A DNA stretch of 12,148 bases, from NCBI GenBank assembly GCA_023393155.1, contig JAEWML010000019.1, forward strand, positions 1-12,148. The letters run 5' to 3'. Positions 1 through 6,176 of the stretch are shown one piece after another. Below the pieces are notes generated by a model that did not search any database, was not told the origin of the DNA, and saw only the letters and a list, made by a program, of their open reading frames with translations. The DNA comes from Bacillota bacterium (GTDB taxonomy: Bacteria > Bacillota > Clostridia > Oscillospirales > Oscillospiraceae). The position numbers and the translations under genes are program-made. Numbering within the stretch: position 1 is the stretch's first letter; each line of letters opens with the position of its first letter.

Positions 1-17
1 AAAATCAGGTTGATCAT
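1..17 (-). CDS. TRAP transporter large permease (DctM-type), first codons only
   Basis: Only the first five codons (M-I-N-L-I) and part of a sixth lie in the window; the gene continues beyond the left edge. The start ATG shares its A with the TGA stop of the preceding small-permease gene (TGATG), and a GGGAGG ribosome binding site sits just upstream inside that gene. A gene that starts by stop-start overlap directly after dctQ is almost always dctM, the 12-TM channel subunit of a TRAP carboxylate transporter. The identity is therefore inferred from position; the visible residues are compatible but not diagnostic. Confidence 0.5.
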
Positions 18-535
18 CAGACGTTTCCTCCCTCATCCCCGGTTTTCACACAGGCGGCGTTGTTGTTCATTACGTCGACAAAGAACTCTATGGTGTGCAG
101 AATCAAAAACACGCAGCCGATGGGCAGGAAAATAGTGAATACCCACTCGGGCCAGCCCAAAGAAAAGGTTCGCTTTCCATTGGCCAACTGAACCGCAACC
201 TTGTCGAATCCGGTCTTCATCAGCACCAGGTAAAACGCGATGTTTGCCACCGTGATAATGGAGACAAAGATTTTTTTGCCCCGGTTTTTCAGCAAATCAA
301 AAATCAGGGAGAGGCTGATCAAGCTCCCATCTCTGGCGCAGAGCGCACAGCCCAGCATGACCAGAAGAACAAACAGGTTGATGACCATTTCCTCGGTCCA
401 GGCAAACTGGCTGTCCGTCATTTTCCGGACCACCACGTTAGCAAAGGTGATAACCGTGATGAACGCCAGGCCCACGCAGAGAACCAGCTTCTCAACCGTG
501 GCGACGACATCCATGATTTTTTTGTAGACATTCAT
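17..535 (-). CDS. dctQ: TRAP transporter small permease (DctQ family)
   Basis: A 172-residue membrane protein with four hydrophobic segments at about residues 15-36, 47-67, 88-107 and 128-150. This is the length and topology of the DctQ small permease of tripartite ATP-independent periplasmic transporters, which take up organic acids driven by a sodium gradient. The family's conserved region is visible as WTEE at residues 46-49 followed by a long hydrophobic helix ending in GCALCARDG near 62-70. The ATG at 535 has an AGGAGG ribosome binding site ten bases upstream. The stop overlaps the start of a probable dctM by one base. A periplasmic binding protein (DctP) usually sits directly upstream, but here the upstream 381 bp hold no such gene, so it may lie after dctM or elsewhere. 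The substrate cannot be read from the sequence. Confidence 0.85.
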   Translation of the reverse strand: MNVYKKIMDVVATVEKLVLCVGLAFITVITFANVVVRKMTDSQFAWTEEMVINLFVLLVMLGCALCARDGSLISLSLIFDLLKNRGKKIFVSIITVANIAFYLVLMKTGFDKVAVQLANGKRTFSLGWPEWVFTIFLPIGCVFLILHTIEFFVDVMNNNAACVKTGDEGGNV

Positions 536-587
536 TCAATTAATCCCTCCTGTTAATACCGCAGTCCTTCCTTCCGAGACTTCTCCC

Positions 588-629
588 GCCGCCTTCAAAG
601 CACCGGCCATGCGCTCGGGCGGCGGCGCA
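588..629 (-). other. GC-rich hairpin in the leader of dctQ
   Basis: CCGCCGCC near 589-596 can pair with GGCGGCGG near 620-627 across a roughly 23-base loop, which itself contains short complementary pieces (AGC/GCT). It lies 55-95 bases upstream of the dctQ start and would be in the dctQ mRNA leader. There is no U-tract. It might be a regulatory RNA structure, but it matches no riboswitch class that I can recognise with confidence. Confidence 0.35.
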
Positions 630-780
630 AAAGTTCTCCTCCGTCGGGTCCCGCTCCACAGAAAATTTTAGTTTCTGCAAATGTGGACAAATTTATCAAA
701 GACACACAACCATGCAAGTATTAAAAAGCAACCGTCCCGTTCAGTATTCCATCTTTCTCGCAGAGTAAAAAGGGCATTTA

Positions 781-802
781 TCATAAACCGCGCCGTTTAT
801 GA
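781..802. promoter_or_regulatory. 22-bp inverted repeat, candidate operator
   Basis: TCATAAAC, six bases (CGCGCC), then GTTTATGA: eight-base arms match perfectly. It lies 18 bp upstream of the -35 box of the MBL-gene promoter and on the upstream side of any dctQ promoter, a usual position for a dimeric regulator of a divergent pair. With no U-tract it is not a terminator. The cognate regulator is unknown, and the site differs from the TGGT-N3-ACCA operators of the GntR locus. Confidence 0.5.
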
Positions 803-819
803 AAAGACACGGAATTTTA

Positions 820-848
820 TTGGCTTTTTTTCGCCGTCGTGCTATACT
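820..848 (+). promoter_or_regulatory. Sigma-A-type promoter of the MBL-fold gene
   Basis: TTGGCT at 820-825, a 17-base spacer, and TATACT at 843-848. This predicts a start near 855, about 60 bases before the ATG at 917. The predicted transcript begins downstream of the earlier in-frame start at 839, which supports choosing the later ATG. Confidence 0.7.
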
Positions 849-916
849 CAAGGTCGGCCTTGTCCGTGAAATCGGAAAGGCCAATTCAACGCTTTGCTGC
901 AAAGGAGTCCTGCGCC

Positions 917-1630
917 ATGCCGTTGCGCCAGATCACATTCAGTGCCAACGCCGGGGTTGCCCTGCGTCTGGGCGGCGTCCGTCTTTGGGTGGACGCTGTG
1001 CACGAGGAGCCCGTCTCCGGTTTTTCCGCCCTCTCCCCCGCGCTTCAATCCGCCGTGACGGCCCATCCGGACTTTCAGCAGCCCAATCTGATTTTTTGCA
1101 CCCACTGCCATCCGGACCACTTTTCCCGCCGCCTGCTGGGGCAGGCGATGGAACGCTGGCCCCTTGCGGAGGTGATTCTGCCGGAGCCGCAGTTTGAGCG
1201 CCAGCTTCTGCTCTCCCAGCCCCGGGAAAGGCTGGTTCTTCCGGAGCTGTCCGTCCAGTTCGCCCACCTGCCCCACGAGGGGAAGGAATACGCCGCCGTG
1301 GCGCATTACGGCTGTGTTTTAGACCACCAGGGCTTTCGGATTCTGATTGCCGGAGACTGCGCCGTGGCCAGCCCCATCCTGCGTAAATTCCTGCTGGAAA
1401 CCGGGCCGGTGGACCTGGCGCTTCTGAACTTTACCTGGATTACGCTGAGCAAGGGACGGCGGTTTATTGAGCAGTTCATCCGCCCCCGGCATCTGGCAGT
1501 CTATCACCTTCCCTTTGAGCAAGACGATATTTACGCCTACCGCCGCGCGGCCCTCAGGGCCGCGGAGCAGGTCCCGGCAGAGGATGTGCGGCTGTTTCTC
1601 AATCCGCTTCAGCGGGAGCGCTTTTCATAA
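917..1630 (+). CDS. MBL-fold metal-dependent hydrolase (UlaG-like)
   Basis: A 237-residue cytoplasmic protein of the metallo-beta-lactamase fold. The zinc motif is canonical: T-H63-C-H65-P-D67-H68. Further likely ligands follow at H130, D147 (in IAGD) and H197 (in VYHLPF). The overall pattern, with N-terminal strands carrying LRLGGVRLWVD and a long spacing between ligands, resembles the UlaG/YtnP-like hydrolases (PF12706/PF13483 type). The substrate is unknown; relatives act on phosphodiester or lactone bonds. I place the start at ATG 917, with AAAGGAG ten bases upstream. The open frame extends to 839, but that start lies upstream of the predicted transcription start. The gene stands alone in its orientation and ends at a strong terminator. 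The alternative of a longer 263-residue product is unlikely. Confidence 0.8.
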   Translation: MPLRQITFSANAGVALRLGGVRLWVDAVHEEPVSGFSALSPALQSAVTAHPDFQQPNLIFCTHCHPDHFSRRLLGQAMERWPLAEVILPEPQFERQLLLSQPRERLVLPELSVQFAHLPHEGKEYAAVAHYGCVLDHQGFRILIAGDCAVASPILRKFLLETGPVDLALLNFTWITLSKGRRFIEQFIRPRHLAVYHLPFEQDDIYAYRRAALRAAEQVPAEDVRLFLNPLQRERFS

Positions 1631-1636
1631 GCCTCG

Positions 1637-1663
1637 GGAACGCGCAAGGCGCGTTCCTTTTTT
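1637..1663 (+). terminator. Intrinsic terminator of the MBL-fold gene
   Basis: GGAACGCGC, loop AAG, GCGCGTTCC, then six T. A perfect nine-base stem with a U-tract, seven bases after the stop. It points rightward only; the convergent E2-like gene would meet the same hairpin without a following U-tract. Confidence 0.92.
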
Positions 1664-1665
1664 CG

Positions 1666-2172
1666 TTATAGCAGCATAGTCAGCGGATTCTCCAAAAAGC
1701 GCTTCATGGCGCGCAGAAGGTCCGCCGCCGCCCCGTCGCTCAGCGTCTCGGGGGCATAGGTCAAGTGGATGCGCACGGTTTCGTCCGCCGCCACATCCCC
1801 CACCGCCAAAACGGCGCTCTCGCCGGAGTTCAGCGCGGGCATCGCCCCCTCCACGCCGCTTTCCACCGGGCGAAGGGGTACTCCCAATCGGGCAGTCGCC
1901 CGCTCCGCAAACATGGGAAAGGTCAGCGCACCGCCCAGCGTGTTCAGCGCAGCCAACAGCTCCCTCACGTCCGCCGTGGCGTAATAGCCCGCAGCCGATT
2001 CTGTGAAAGTCCCTGCCGGGGGCTTTACCGCCGACCTTGCAGCAGCCTCCACGTCCCGCCGGACAATCCGTCCGTCGGGGCCGGTGCCCGTAATCGCTTC
2101 CAGCGCCACGCCCAGTTCCCGCGCCCCTTTTCGGGCATACGGAGACGCGCGGAGCCTTGTTTTCTCAGCCAT
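1666..2172 (-). CDS. Miniature E2-like protein: subunit-binding domain plus remnant acyltransferase, no lipoyl domain
   Basis: The product has 168 residues, against about 400-430 for a normal dihydrolipoamide acyltransferase (E2). Residues 8-43 are a recognisable peripheral subunit-binding domain (RASPYARKGARELG, then GTGPDGRIVRRDV), the part that docks E1 and/or E3. After a short linker, residues 66-168 align by eye with pieces of the E2 catalytic domain: LNSGESAVLAVG (114-125) matches the usual INPPQAAILGVG strand, and residues 135-168 match the C-terminal end up to ENPLTMLL. The catalytic DHRxxDG motif has become APETLSDG, so the active-site histidine is missing. There is no lipoyl domain, and only 12 bases separate the gene from E1-beta, leaving no room for one. 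The ATG at 2172 has a GAGGGAGG site. The frame is intact, so this is a complete short gene. It may be a structural scaffold or a decayed E2; it is unlikely to be an active acyltransferase. Confidence 0.75.
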   Translation of the reverse strand: MAEKTRLRASPYARKGARELGVALEAITGTGPDGRIVRRDVEAAARSAVKPPAGTFTESAAGYYATADVRELLAALNTLGGALTFPMFAERATARLGVPLRPVESGVEGAMPALNSGESAVLAVGDVAADETVRIHLTYAPETLSDGAAADLLRAMKRFLENPLTMLL

Positions 2173-2184
2173 ACGCGCCCTCCC

Positions 2185-3158
2185 TCAGCGGCCCAGCGTC
2201 TTTTTCACAACCGCCACGATATCCTCGGGATGGGGAAACTGCGCATCCTCCAGCACGGGGGAAAACGGAGAGACAACGTTCATCCCCGCCACGCGGCCCA
2301 CGGGGGAATCCAGCTCGTCGAACAGCTCCTCCGTAATCTGCGCGGACAGCTCCGCGCCCACCCCGCCGCGCTTCACGCCCTCCTCCACAACCACTGCGTT
2401 GTGGGTTTTGCACACGGAGGCGCGAACCGCCTCCCAGTCCAGGGGAACCAGCGTCCGAAGGTCCAAGACCTCCGCGTCGATTCCCTCCGCCGCCAGAGCT
2501 TCGGCGGCCTCCAACGCAAACAGCACCTGCCGGGACCATGTGAGGATGGTGACATCCCCTCCCGGGCGCTTGACATCGGCTTTTCCCAAGGGGATGACAT
2601 ACTCGCCGTCGGGAATCTCTTCCTTTCTGGCGTAGAGCAGCTTGTGCTCCAGAAATACCACCGGGTCGTCATCCCGAATGGCGGCCTTCAGCAGGCCCTT
2701 GGCGTCCGCCGCCGTGGAGGGGCAGACCACCTTCAATCCGGGAATGTGGGTGAACAGCGCCTCCAGACATTGAGAGTGCTGCCCGGCGTTGCGCCGTCCC
2801 GCGCCCATGGGCGCCCGGAACACCACAGGGACTTTCACCTGCCCGCCGGTCATATAGCGCAGCTTTGCCGCTGATTCATCACCGGGTCGAGACACACGGA
2901 AATAAAGTCGTCGTACATCCACTCCACCACGGGCCGCAGCCCGCGCATGGCCGCGCCCACGGCGATGCCCGTAAAGCCCGACTCGCTGATGGGCGTATCA
3001 ATCACCCGGTCGGGGCCAAACTCGTCCCGAAAGCCCGCGGTGATGGCAAACACGTTGCCCATGACGCCCACGTCCTCGCCCAGAAGAATCACGTTTTCAT
3101 CCCGGGCCATCTCTTCATGAAGCGCCTGGCCGATGGCCTTGCTCACAGTGAGCTTCAT
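2185..3158 (-). pseudogene. 2-oxoacid dehydrogenase E1-beta subunit, interrupted by a one-base frameshift
   Basis: E1-beta pairs with E1-alpha in the thiamine-diphosphate decarboxylase of pyruvate/acetoin/branched-chain dehydrogenase complexes. The first 96 codons (from ATG 3158) read [10 protein letters not shown], then LLGEDVG, then [11 protein letters not shown] with the cofactor-contacting Glu59. They run in the E1-beta frame up to DPVMNQ near 2871, then hit TGA at 2850 after six unrelated residues. The rest of the protein ([45 protein letters not shown], up to KKTLGR) continues without loss in the next frame, down to 2185. Adding one G at about 2870/2871 (CAGCGGCA to CAGGCGGCA) restores the family sequence NQAAKLRYM and a 324-residue protein, the normal length. 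The gene overlaps E1-alpha by ATGA. It is either a true recent inactivating deletion or a sequencing/assembly error; I see no slippery site that would support programmed frameshifting. Confidence 0.88.
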
Positions 3159-4153
3159 CGCAACACGCTCCTTTCGTTGTCGGAGGAATACACGTTGTCA
3201 ATCACCGCCGCAGGGTCCGGGTCGGGAGAATTTTTTGCAAACTGATAGGCGCGTTCAATTTCTTCCGCAACGCCTTGGTCGATGCCCGCAAGCTCCGTCT
3301 CCTCAGCGCCCAGCGCCAAAAGCCGCTCCCGGGCATTTTTAAGGGGGTCCTTTGACTTCCCTTCCGCCAGATATTCCTTGGGCCGGTACGCGGCGGGATC
3401 GCCGCAGTAATGGCCCTGATATCGGTAAACCATTGTCTCCACAAGAGAGGGGCCGCCGCCGGAACGGGCGCGTTCCACCGCTTCGGCGGCGGCATGGAAG
3501 ACCGTCTCCACATCCGTGCCGTCCACGGTGACGCCGCGAATGCCGTAGGCCGCTGCTCGGATGGAAAGACGCTCGGTATTGGTAATGCGGTGAATCTCCG
3601 TAGAGACGCCGTATTGGTTGTTTTCAAGCAGGAACACCATGGGCAGTTTCCACACGGCGGCCATATTCAGCGTCTCGTGGAAGGTCCCCTGATTGGAGGC
3701 CCCGTCCCCGAAAAACGTCATGGTAACTCCGCCGTCGCCCTTAATTTTCGACGCCAGCGCACTGCCCGCCGCCAGGGGGATGCCCGCGCCCACGATGCCG
3801 TTGGCCCCCAGAATCCCAAGGCTTACGTCCACGATGTGCATGGACCCGCCCCGGCCCCGGCAGTACCCGGTTTCCTTGCCGAACAGCTCCGCCATGGCAA
3901 GGTCCGCCCGGGCGCCCTTTGCAAGGCAGTGCCCGTGTCCCCGGTGGGTAGAGGTGATATAGTCCGACGCCCGCAGGGCAAGGCACGCGCCCACGCCGCT
4001 GGCCTCCTGTCCCATATACAGATGGATATTGCCCGCCAGCTCGCTGCGGGTAAAGCAGTCGGCGGCCTTCGTTTCAAAGGCCCGAATCAGCGCCATCCTC
4101 CGATAGGCCTCGCGATACCAGTCCGCTCCGCAAACCGTTTCCTTTGCTTTCAA
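3155..4153 (-). CDS. 2-oxoacid dehydrogenase E1-alpha subunit (pyruvate/acetoin type)
   Basis: A 332-residue thiamine-diphosphate-dependent E1-alpha, normal in length. It shows HRGHGH at 70-75, [10 protein letters not shown] at 100-109, [12 protein letters not shown] at 119-130, and the cofactor motif GDG (149-151) through to NN (178-179) in [24 protein letters not shown] further on is the usual phosphorylation-loop region. With E1-beta it would decarboxylate a 2-oxoacid or cleave acetoin and pass the acyl group to lipoate. The form is closest to AcoA/PdhA of Firmicutes, but the substrate is not decidable. The start is TTG at 4153, supported by AAGGAGG seven bases upstream; the first ATG is codon 20 and has no ribosome binding site. 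It lies 15 bases after lplA and overlaps E1-beta by four bases (ATGA), so the genes are translationally coupled. Confidence 0.9.
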   Translation of the reverse strand: MKAKETVCGADWYREAYRRMALIRAFETKAADCFTRSELAGNIHLYMGQEASGVGACLALRASDYITSTHRGHGHCLAKGARADLAMAELFGKETGYCRGRGGSMHIVDVSLGILGANGIVGAGIPLAAGSALASKIKGDGGVTMTFFGDGASNQGTFHETLNMAAVWKLPMVFLLENNQYGVSTEIHRITNTERLSIRAAAYGIRGVTVDGTDVETVFHAAAEAVERARSGGGPSLVETMVYRYQGHYCGDPAAYRPKEYLAEGKSKDPLKNARERLLALGAEETELAGIDQGVAEEIERAYQFAKNSPDPDPAAVIDNVYSSDNERSVLR

Positions 4154-4168
4154 GGAACCGCCTCCTTT

Positions 4169-5176
4169 TTATTCCGCGCGGAACATCGTATCCAGAATTT
4201 CCTCTTTGTGAATCCCGCCGAATAACTCTGTCAGCGGGAAGCGGTCCAAAACCGCAGCAGCGTCCTCGCGCCGGAAGGCGCAGCCCTTCAGCGCTTCCGT
4301 CAGCTCGTCCAGCGGACTGACGGAGAGAAAATCTCCGTAAAACACAAGCTCCGTAATCAGGCCCTTCTCAACCGCGATTCTAGGCTCCAGCGTCCCGCCG
4401 TCAAACCGGCGCTTGTCGGTAAAATCGTATCTGGGAGAGCGTCCGAAATTCCACCCCCAGGTGTCATACTTTGTCCGCTTCAGTTCCTCCACAGCGGCCA
4501 GCTCCTCTTCCGTGAGAGAATCCGCCGTGAGGCCGCCGCCTGCCAGAGCGGTCTTGAGGTACTTCCAGAAATCCGCCATGTCCATAGGTTCTGCCAAAAA
4601 CTCCCGGATATTCCCGATACGGCTCTTCACCGATTTTGCACCCTTGGACTGAAACTTCGCCGGATCCGCATTCAGCGCACCAGCCACCATGCCGGGATTC
4701 GCGTCAAACAGCAGGGTCCCGTGGTGCAGAATGCGGCCCTTCAGCAGCCGCTGAGCGGTGCCGGACACCTTGCGCCCCTCCACCAGAATGTCGTTCCGGC
4801 CAGAGGCCTCCGCATTCAGGCCGAGGCCCTTCAGCGCCGCCACCACAGGCTTTGTAAACCGCTCCATGGCCAGTTCCTCGGCATTCCCCGCGTCGGTGAT
4901 AAAGGAATAGTTCAGGTTCCCCAGATCGTGATACACCGCGCCGCCGCCGGTGGTGCGGCGGACCACGCGGATGCCGTGTTCCTCCACAAAAGCGCGGTTA
5001 ATCTCCGCCTCGGCATTTTGGTTCTGGCCAATGACAATGGTATTGTCGTTCTGCCACAAAAGCAGATAATCTCCCGATCTTCTGCGCTCCAGCACAGTCT
5101 CCTCAAACGCCAGATTATAATAGGGATTCTGCGATCCCGTCTCCATGTATTTTGTCAGACTGCTAATGATCAACAC
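4169..5176 (-). CDS. lplA: Lipoate-protein ligase A
   Basis: A 335-residue cytoplasmic enzyme that activates free lipoate with ATP and attaches it to the lysine of lipoyl domains. The N-terminal domain carries NPYYNLAFEE (17-26), the lipoate-binding loop RRTTGGGAVYHD (73-84) and GRKVSGTAQ with the catalytic Lys136. The C-terminal accessory domain (about residues 250-335) is present, as in E. coli LplA (338 residues), so it should perform both half-reactions alone. The start is non-ATG: GTG at 5176 or TTG at 5173. AAGGGG is too close to the GTG, so TTG is at least as likely; ATG at codon 11 would cut into the first strand. It is first in the operon lplA-E1alpha-E1beta-mini-E2, behind a promoter with two TGGT-N3-ACCA operators. 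Oddly, no lipoyl domain is encoded nearby. Confidence 0.93.
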   Translation of the reverse strand: MLIISSLTKYMETGSQNPYYNLAFEETVLERRRSGDYLLLWQNDNTIVIGQNQNAEAEINRAFVEEHGIRVVRRTTGGGAVYHDLGNLNYSFITDAGNAEELAMERFTKPVVAALKGLGLNAEASGRNDILVEGRKVSGTAQRLLKGRILHHGTLLFDANPGMVAGALNADPAKFQSKGAKSVKSRIGNIREFLAEPMDMADFWKYLKTALAGGGLTADSLTEEELAAVEELKRTKYDTWGWNFGRSPRYDFTDKRRFDGGTLEPRIAVEKGLITELVFYGDFLSVSPLDELTEALKGCAFRREDAAAVLDRFPLTELFGGIHKEEILDTMFRAE

Positions 5177-5191
5177 ACCCCTTATTGCAAT

Positions 5192-5204
5192 TTGGTCCTA
5201 CCAA
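5192..5204. promoter_or_regulatory. GntR-type operator O1 (lplA leader)
   Basis: TTGGT-CCT-ACCAA, a perfect 13-bp palindrome of the TTGGT-N3-ACCAA form known for FCD-class GntR regulators such as PdhR and LldR. It lies about 54 bases downstream of the predicted lplA transcription start and 15 bp before the lplA start codon. Twelve bases (TTGGTCCTACCA) recur exactly in O2. Confidence 0.75.
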
Positions 5205-5206
5205 TC

Positions 5207-5219
5207 ACCGTCTGACGGT
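5207..5219. repeat. 13-bp palindrome between the two lplA operators
   Basis: ACCGTC-T-GACGGT is a perfect 6+1+6 inverted repeat placed between operators O1 and O2. It could bind a second regulator. Its single-base loop is too tight for a stable RNA hairpin unless inner pairs open. ACGGTA within it is repeated directly at 5223-5228. Confidence 0.5.
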
Positions 5220-5230
5220 AAAACGGTATG

Positions 5231-5243
5231 TTGGTCCTACCAT
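5231..5243. promoter_or_regulatory. GntR-type operator O2 (lplA promoter)
   Basis: TTGGT-CCT-ACCAT: the inner 11 bp TGGT-N3-ACCA is a perfect palindrome and shares 12 identical bases with O1. Its centre (5237) lies about 15 bases downstream of the predicted lplA start of transcription and 39 bp from the centre of O1. That spacing could allow cooperative binding or a transcription roadblock. Confidence 0.75.
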
Positions 5244-5258
5244 TCAGGTTACAAGACC

Positions 5259-5287
5259 ACCATACCATTCGGCTTGTTCATAGTCAA
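5259..5287 (-). promoter_or_regulatory. Promoter of the lplA-E1-E2 operon
   Basis: Read leftward: TTGACT (5287-5282), a 17-base spacer, TATGGT (5264-5259). The start would be near 5252, just before operator O2. Extra TGGT half-sites overlap the -10 region (AATGGTATGGTGG), suggesting that the regulator also touches this part. Confidence 0.6.
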
Positions 5288-5359
5288 GTTCAGACTGGGC
5301 AAACGCCGTCCAAATCTTTCCTCAGTTTATTGGTTCAATTGCACAATGTTTTTTCTAAA

Positions 5360-6052
5360 TCAATCCCGCTCTGGGTATTTTTGTAAAAATTCATCCACAA
5401 TTCCAAGGTGAAGCGTCATCTCCCGCTTCGCCAGCTCCGGATTCCGGGCCTTCACTGCCTCGTAAATGGCGTGGTGGGAATCCTGTGTGCGCTGCTGATA
5501 ATCCGGCAAGCCAAAAAACCGCCGCCGCACATCCGCAAGCAGGCTGCCCACAAGATGGATCGTGGCCGCCAGCATGACATTGTGGCTGGCCTCGGCCAGC
5601 GCGTCGTGAAACGCCACATCGTTCATATAGTTATCGGGTTCGGCGTCCAGATTGCAAACCGCCTCACGAATGGTCGCCATGTCCTCCTCCGTGGCCCGCT
5701 GGCAGGCCAGCTCCACAATCGCCACCTCATTGATGCGGCGAAATTCGTTGAAATCCTGACGGATATCCGGCTGGTTAGACAGGCGGACAAAGGACATCGC
5801 CTTTTGAATATAGTCTGCGTCCCGTACCACTACCTTCCGGTTTCCCCGGTTCTCAATGGCGCCCAAAAACTCCAAAATGGCAAAGCACTCCCGCAGGGAG
5901 CCCCGGCCCACGCCCAGCGTCTCCGCCAGGTCGCGCTCTGAGGGCAGCTCCTCCCCCACGCGAATATGACCGCTGTCAATGGCGGCGACCAGCGCCTTCA
6001 TCACAAGCTCCGGAATCTTTGGCGGCGCGTATTGAATCTTTTCCAACTGCAT
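5360..6052 (-). CDS. GntR-family transcriptional regulator, FCD (FadR) subfamily
   Basis: A 230-residue DNA-binding protein. The winged helix-turn-helix spans about residues 10-76, with the family signature LPSERDLAETLGVGRGSLRECFAIL in its middle. An all-helical FCD effector domain follows, with the expected metal/carboxylate-ligand pattern: D-x3-H in NDVAFHDAL, then histidines in HHAIYEAV and MTLHLGIV. Such regulators sense small carboxylates (pyruvate, lactate, acyl-CoA). The frame is open back to 6157, but that part overlaps the promoter; the ATG at 6052 follows GGGAGG by eight bases. A TGGT-N3-ACCA operator overlaps its own start of transcription and two more lie before lplA, so it most likely represses itself and the downstream lplA/E1/E2 operon. 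The 183-bp gap to lplA has no clear terminator, so read-through is possible. Confidence 0.92.
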   Translation of the reverse strand: MQLEKIQYAPPKIPELVMKALVAAIDSGHIRVGEELPSERDLAETLGVGRGSLRECFAILEFLGAIENRGNRKVVVRDADYIQKAMSFVRLSNQPDIRQDFNEFRRINEVAIVELACQRATEEDMATIREAVCNLDAEPDNYMNDVAFHDALAEASHNVMLAATIHLVGSLLADVRRRFFGLPDYQQRTQDSHHAIYEAVKARNPELAKREMTLHLGIVDEFLQKYPERD

Positions 6053-6069
6053 TGCAGTGCCTCCCTTGT

Positions 6070-6082
6070 TTGGTAATACCAT
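6070..6082. promoter_or_regulatory. GntR-type operator O3 (autoregulatory site)
   Basis: TTGGTAATACCAT with an 11-bp perfect core TGGT-AAT-ACCA. It covers the edge of the -10 box and the predicted transcription start of the gntR gene, 18 bp before its ATG. A further TACCA half-site follows at 6085-6089. The position is typical for autorepression. Confidence 0.75.
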
Positions 6083-6109
6083 ACTACCATTGTCTTTTTT
6101 TAACGTCAA
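6081..6109 (-). promoter_or_regulatory. Promoter of the GntR-family gene
   Basis: Read leftward: TTGACG (6109-6104), a 17-base spacer rich in A, TAGTAT (6086-6081). The start of transcription near 6074 falls inside operator O3. It supports ATG 6052 as the start of translation. Confidence 0.7.
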
Positions 6110-6176
6110 TAAAACTATATATAGAAAAAATGCACATTTTTTTGGAATAACCGTCAAGAACCGGTCATAGAACTCC

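Larger units (their letters stand above)
536..916. other. Divergent intergenic region, structured, no gene seen
   Basis: This stretch separates leftward dctQ from the rightward MBL-fold gene. The half next to dctQ (about 585-660) is GC-rich and holds an imperfect long hairpin. The middle (660-840) is AT-rich and contains a 22-bp palindrome at 781-802. A good rightward promoter lies at 820-848. A weak leftward promoter may exist (TTGCAT, 16-base spacer, TAAATT near 685-715), but I do not regard it as established. Short open frames here lack ribosome binding sites and resemble nothing I know. Confidence 0.6.

Noticed and set aside
541..700. Glycine-type riboswitch upstream of dctQ
   Set aside because: A few stretches (GGAAGGAAGGACTGC) look faintly similar, but the conserved core bases and paired regions of that class could not be laid out.
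839..916. Earlier start (839) for the first MBL-fold gene
   Set aside because: It lies at the -10 box of the likely promoter and lacks a ribosome binding site; ATG 917 has AAAGGAG and begins at the normal family N-terminus.
1765..2874. Long plus-strand open frame (about 369 codons) opposite E1-beta and the mini-E2
   Set aside because: It has no ribosome binding site, is rich in Arg, His, Gly and Gln as expected of an antisense frame in GC-rich DNA, and resembles no family, whereas the minus strand encodes recognisable E1-beta and E2 motifs.
2865..2880. Programmed ribosomal frameshift in E1-beta
   Set aside because: No X-XXY-YYZ slippery heptamer or clear downstream structure, and E1-beta genes are not known to use frameshifting; a simple base deletion explains it.
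3410..4225. Plus-strand open frame of about 271 codons opposite E1-alpha
   Set aside because: Antisense shadow of the E1-alpha gene, with low-complexity composition and no start signal.
6053..6157. N-terminal extension of the GntR regulator to 6157
   Set aside because: The added part overlaps the -35/-10 boxes and the operator, has no ribosome binding site, and homologous proteins begin near the ATG at 6052.
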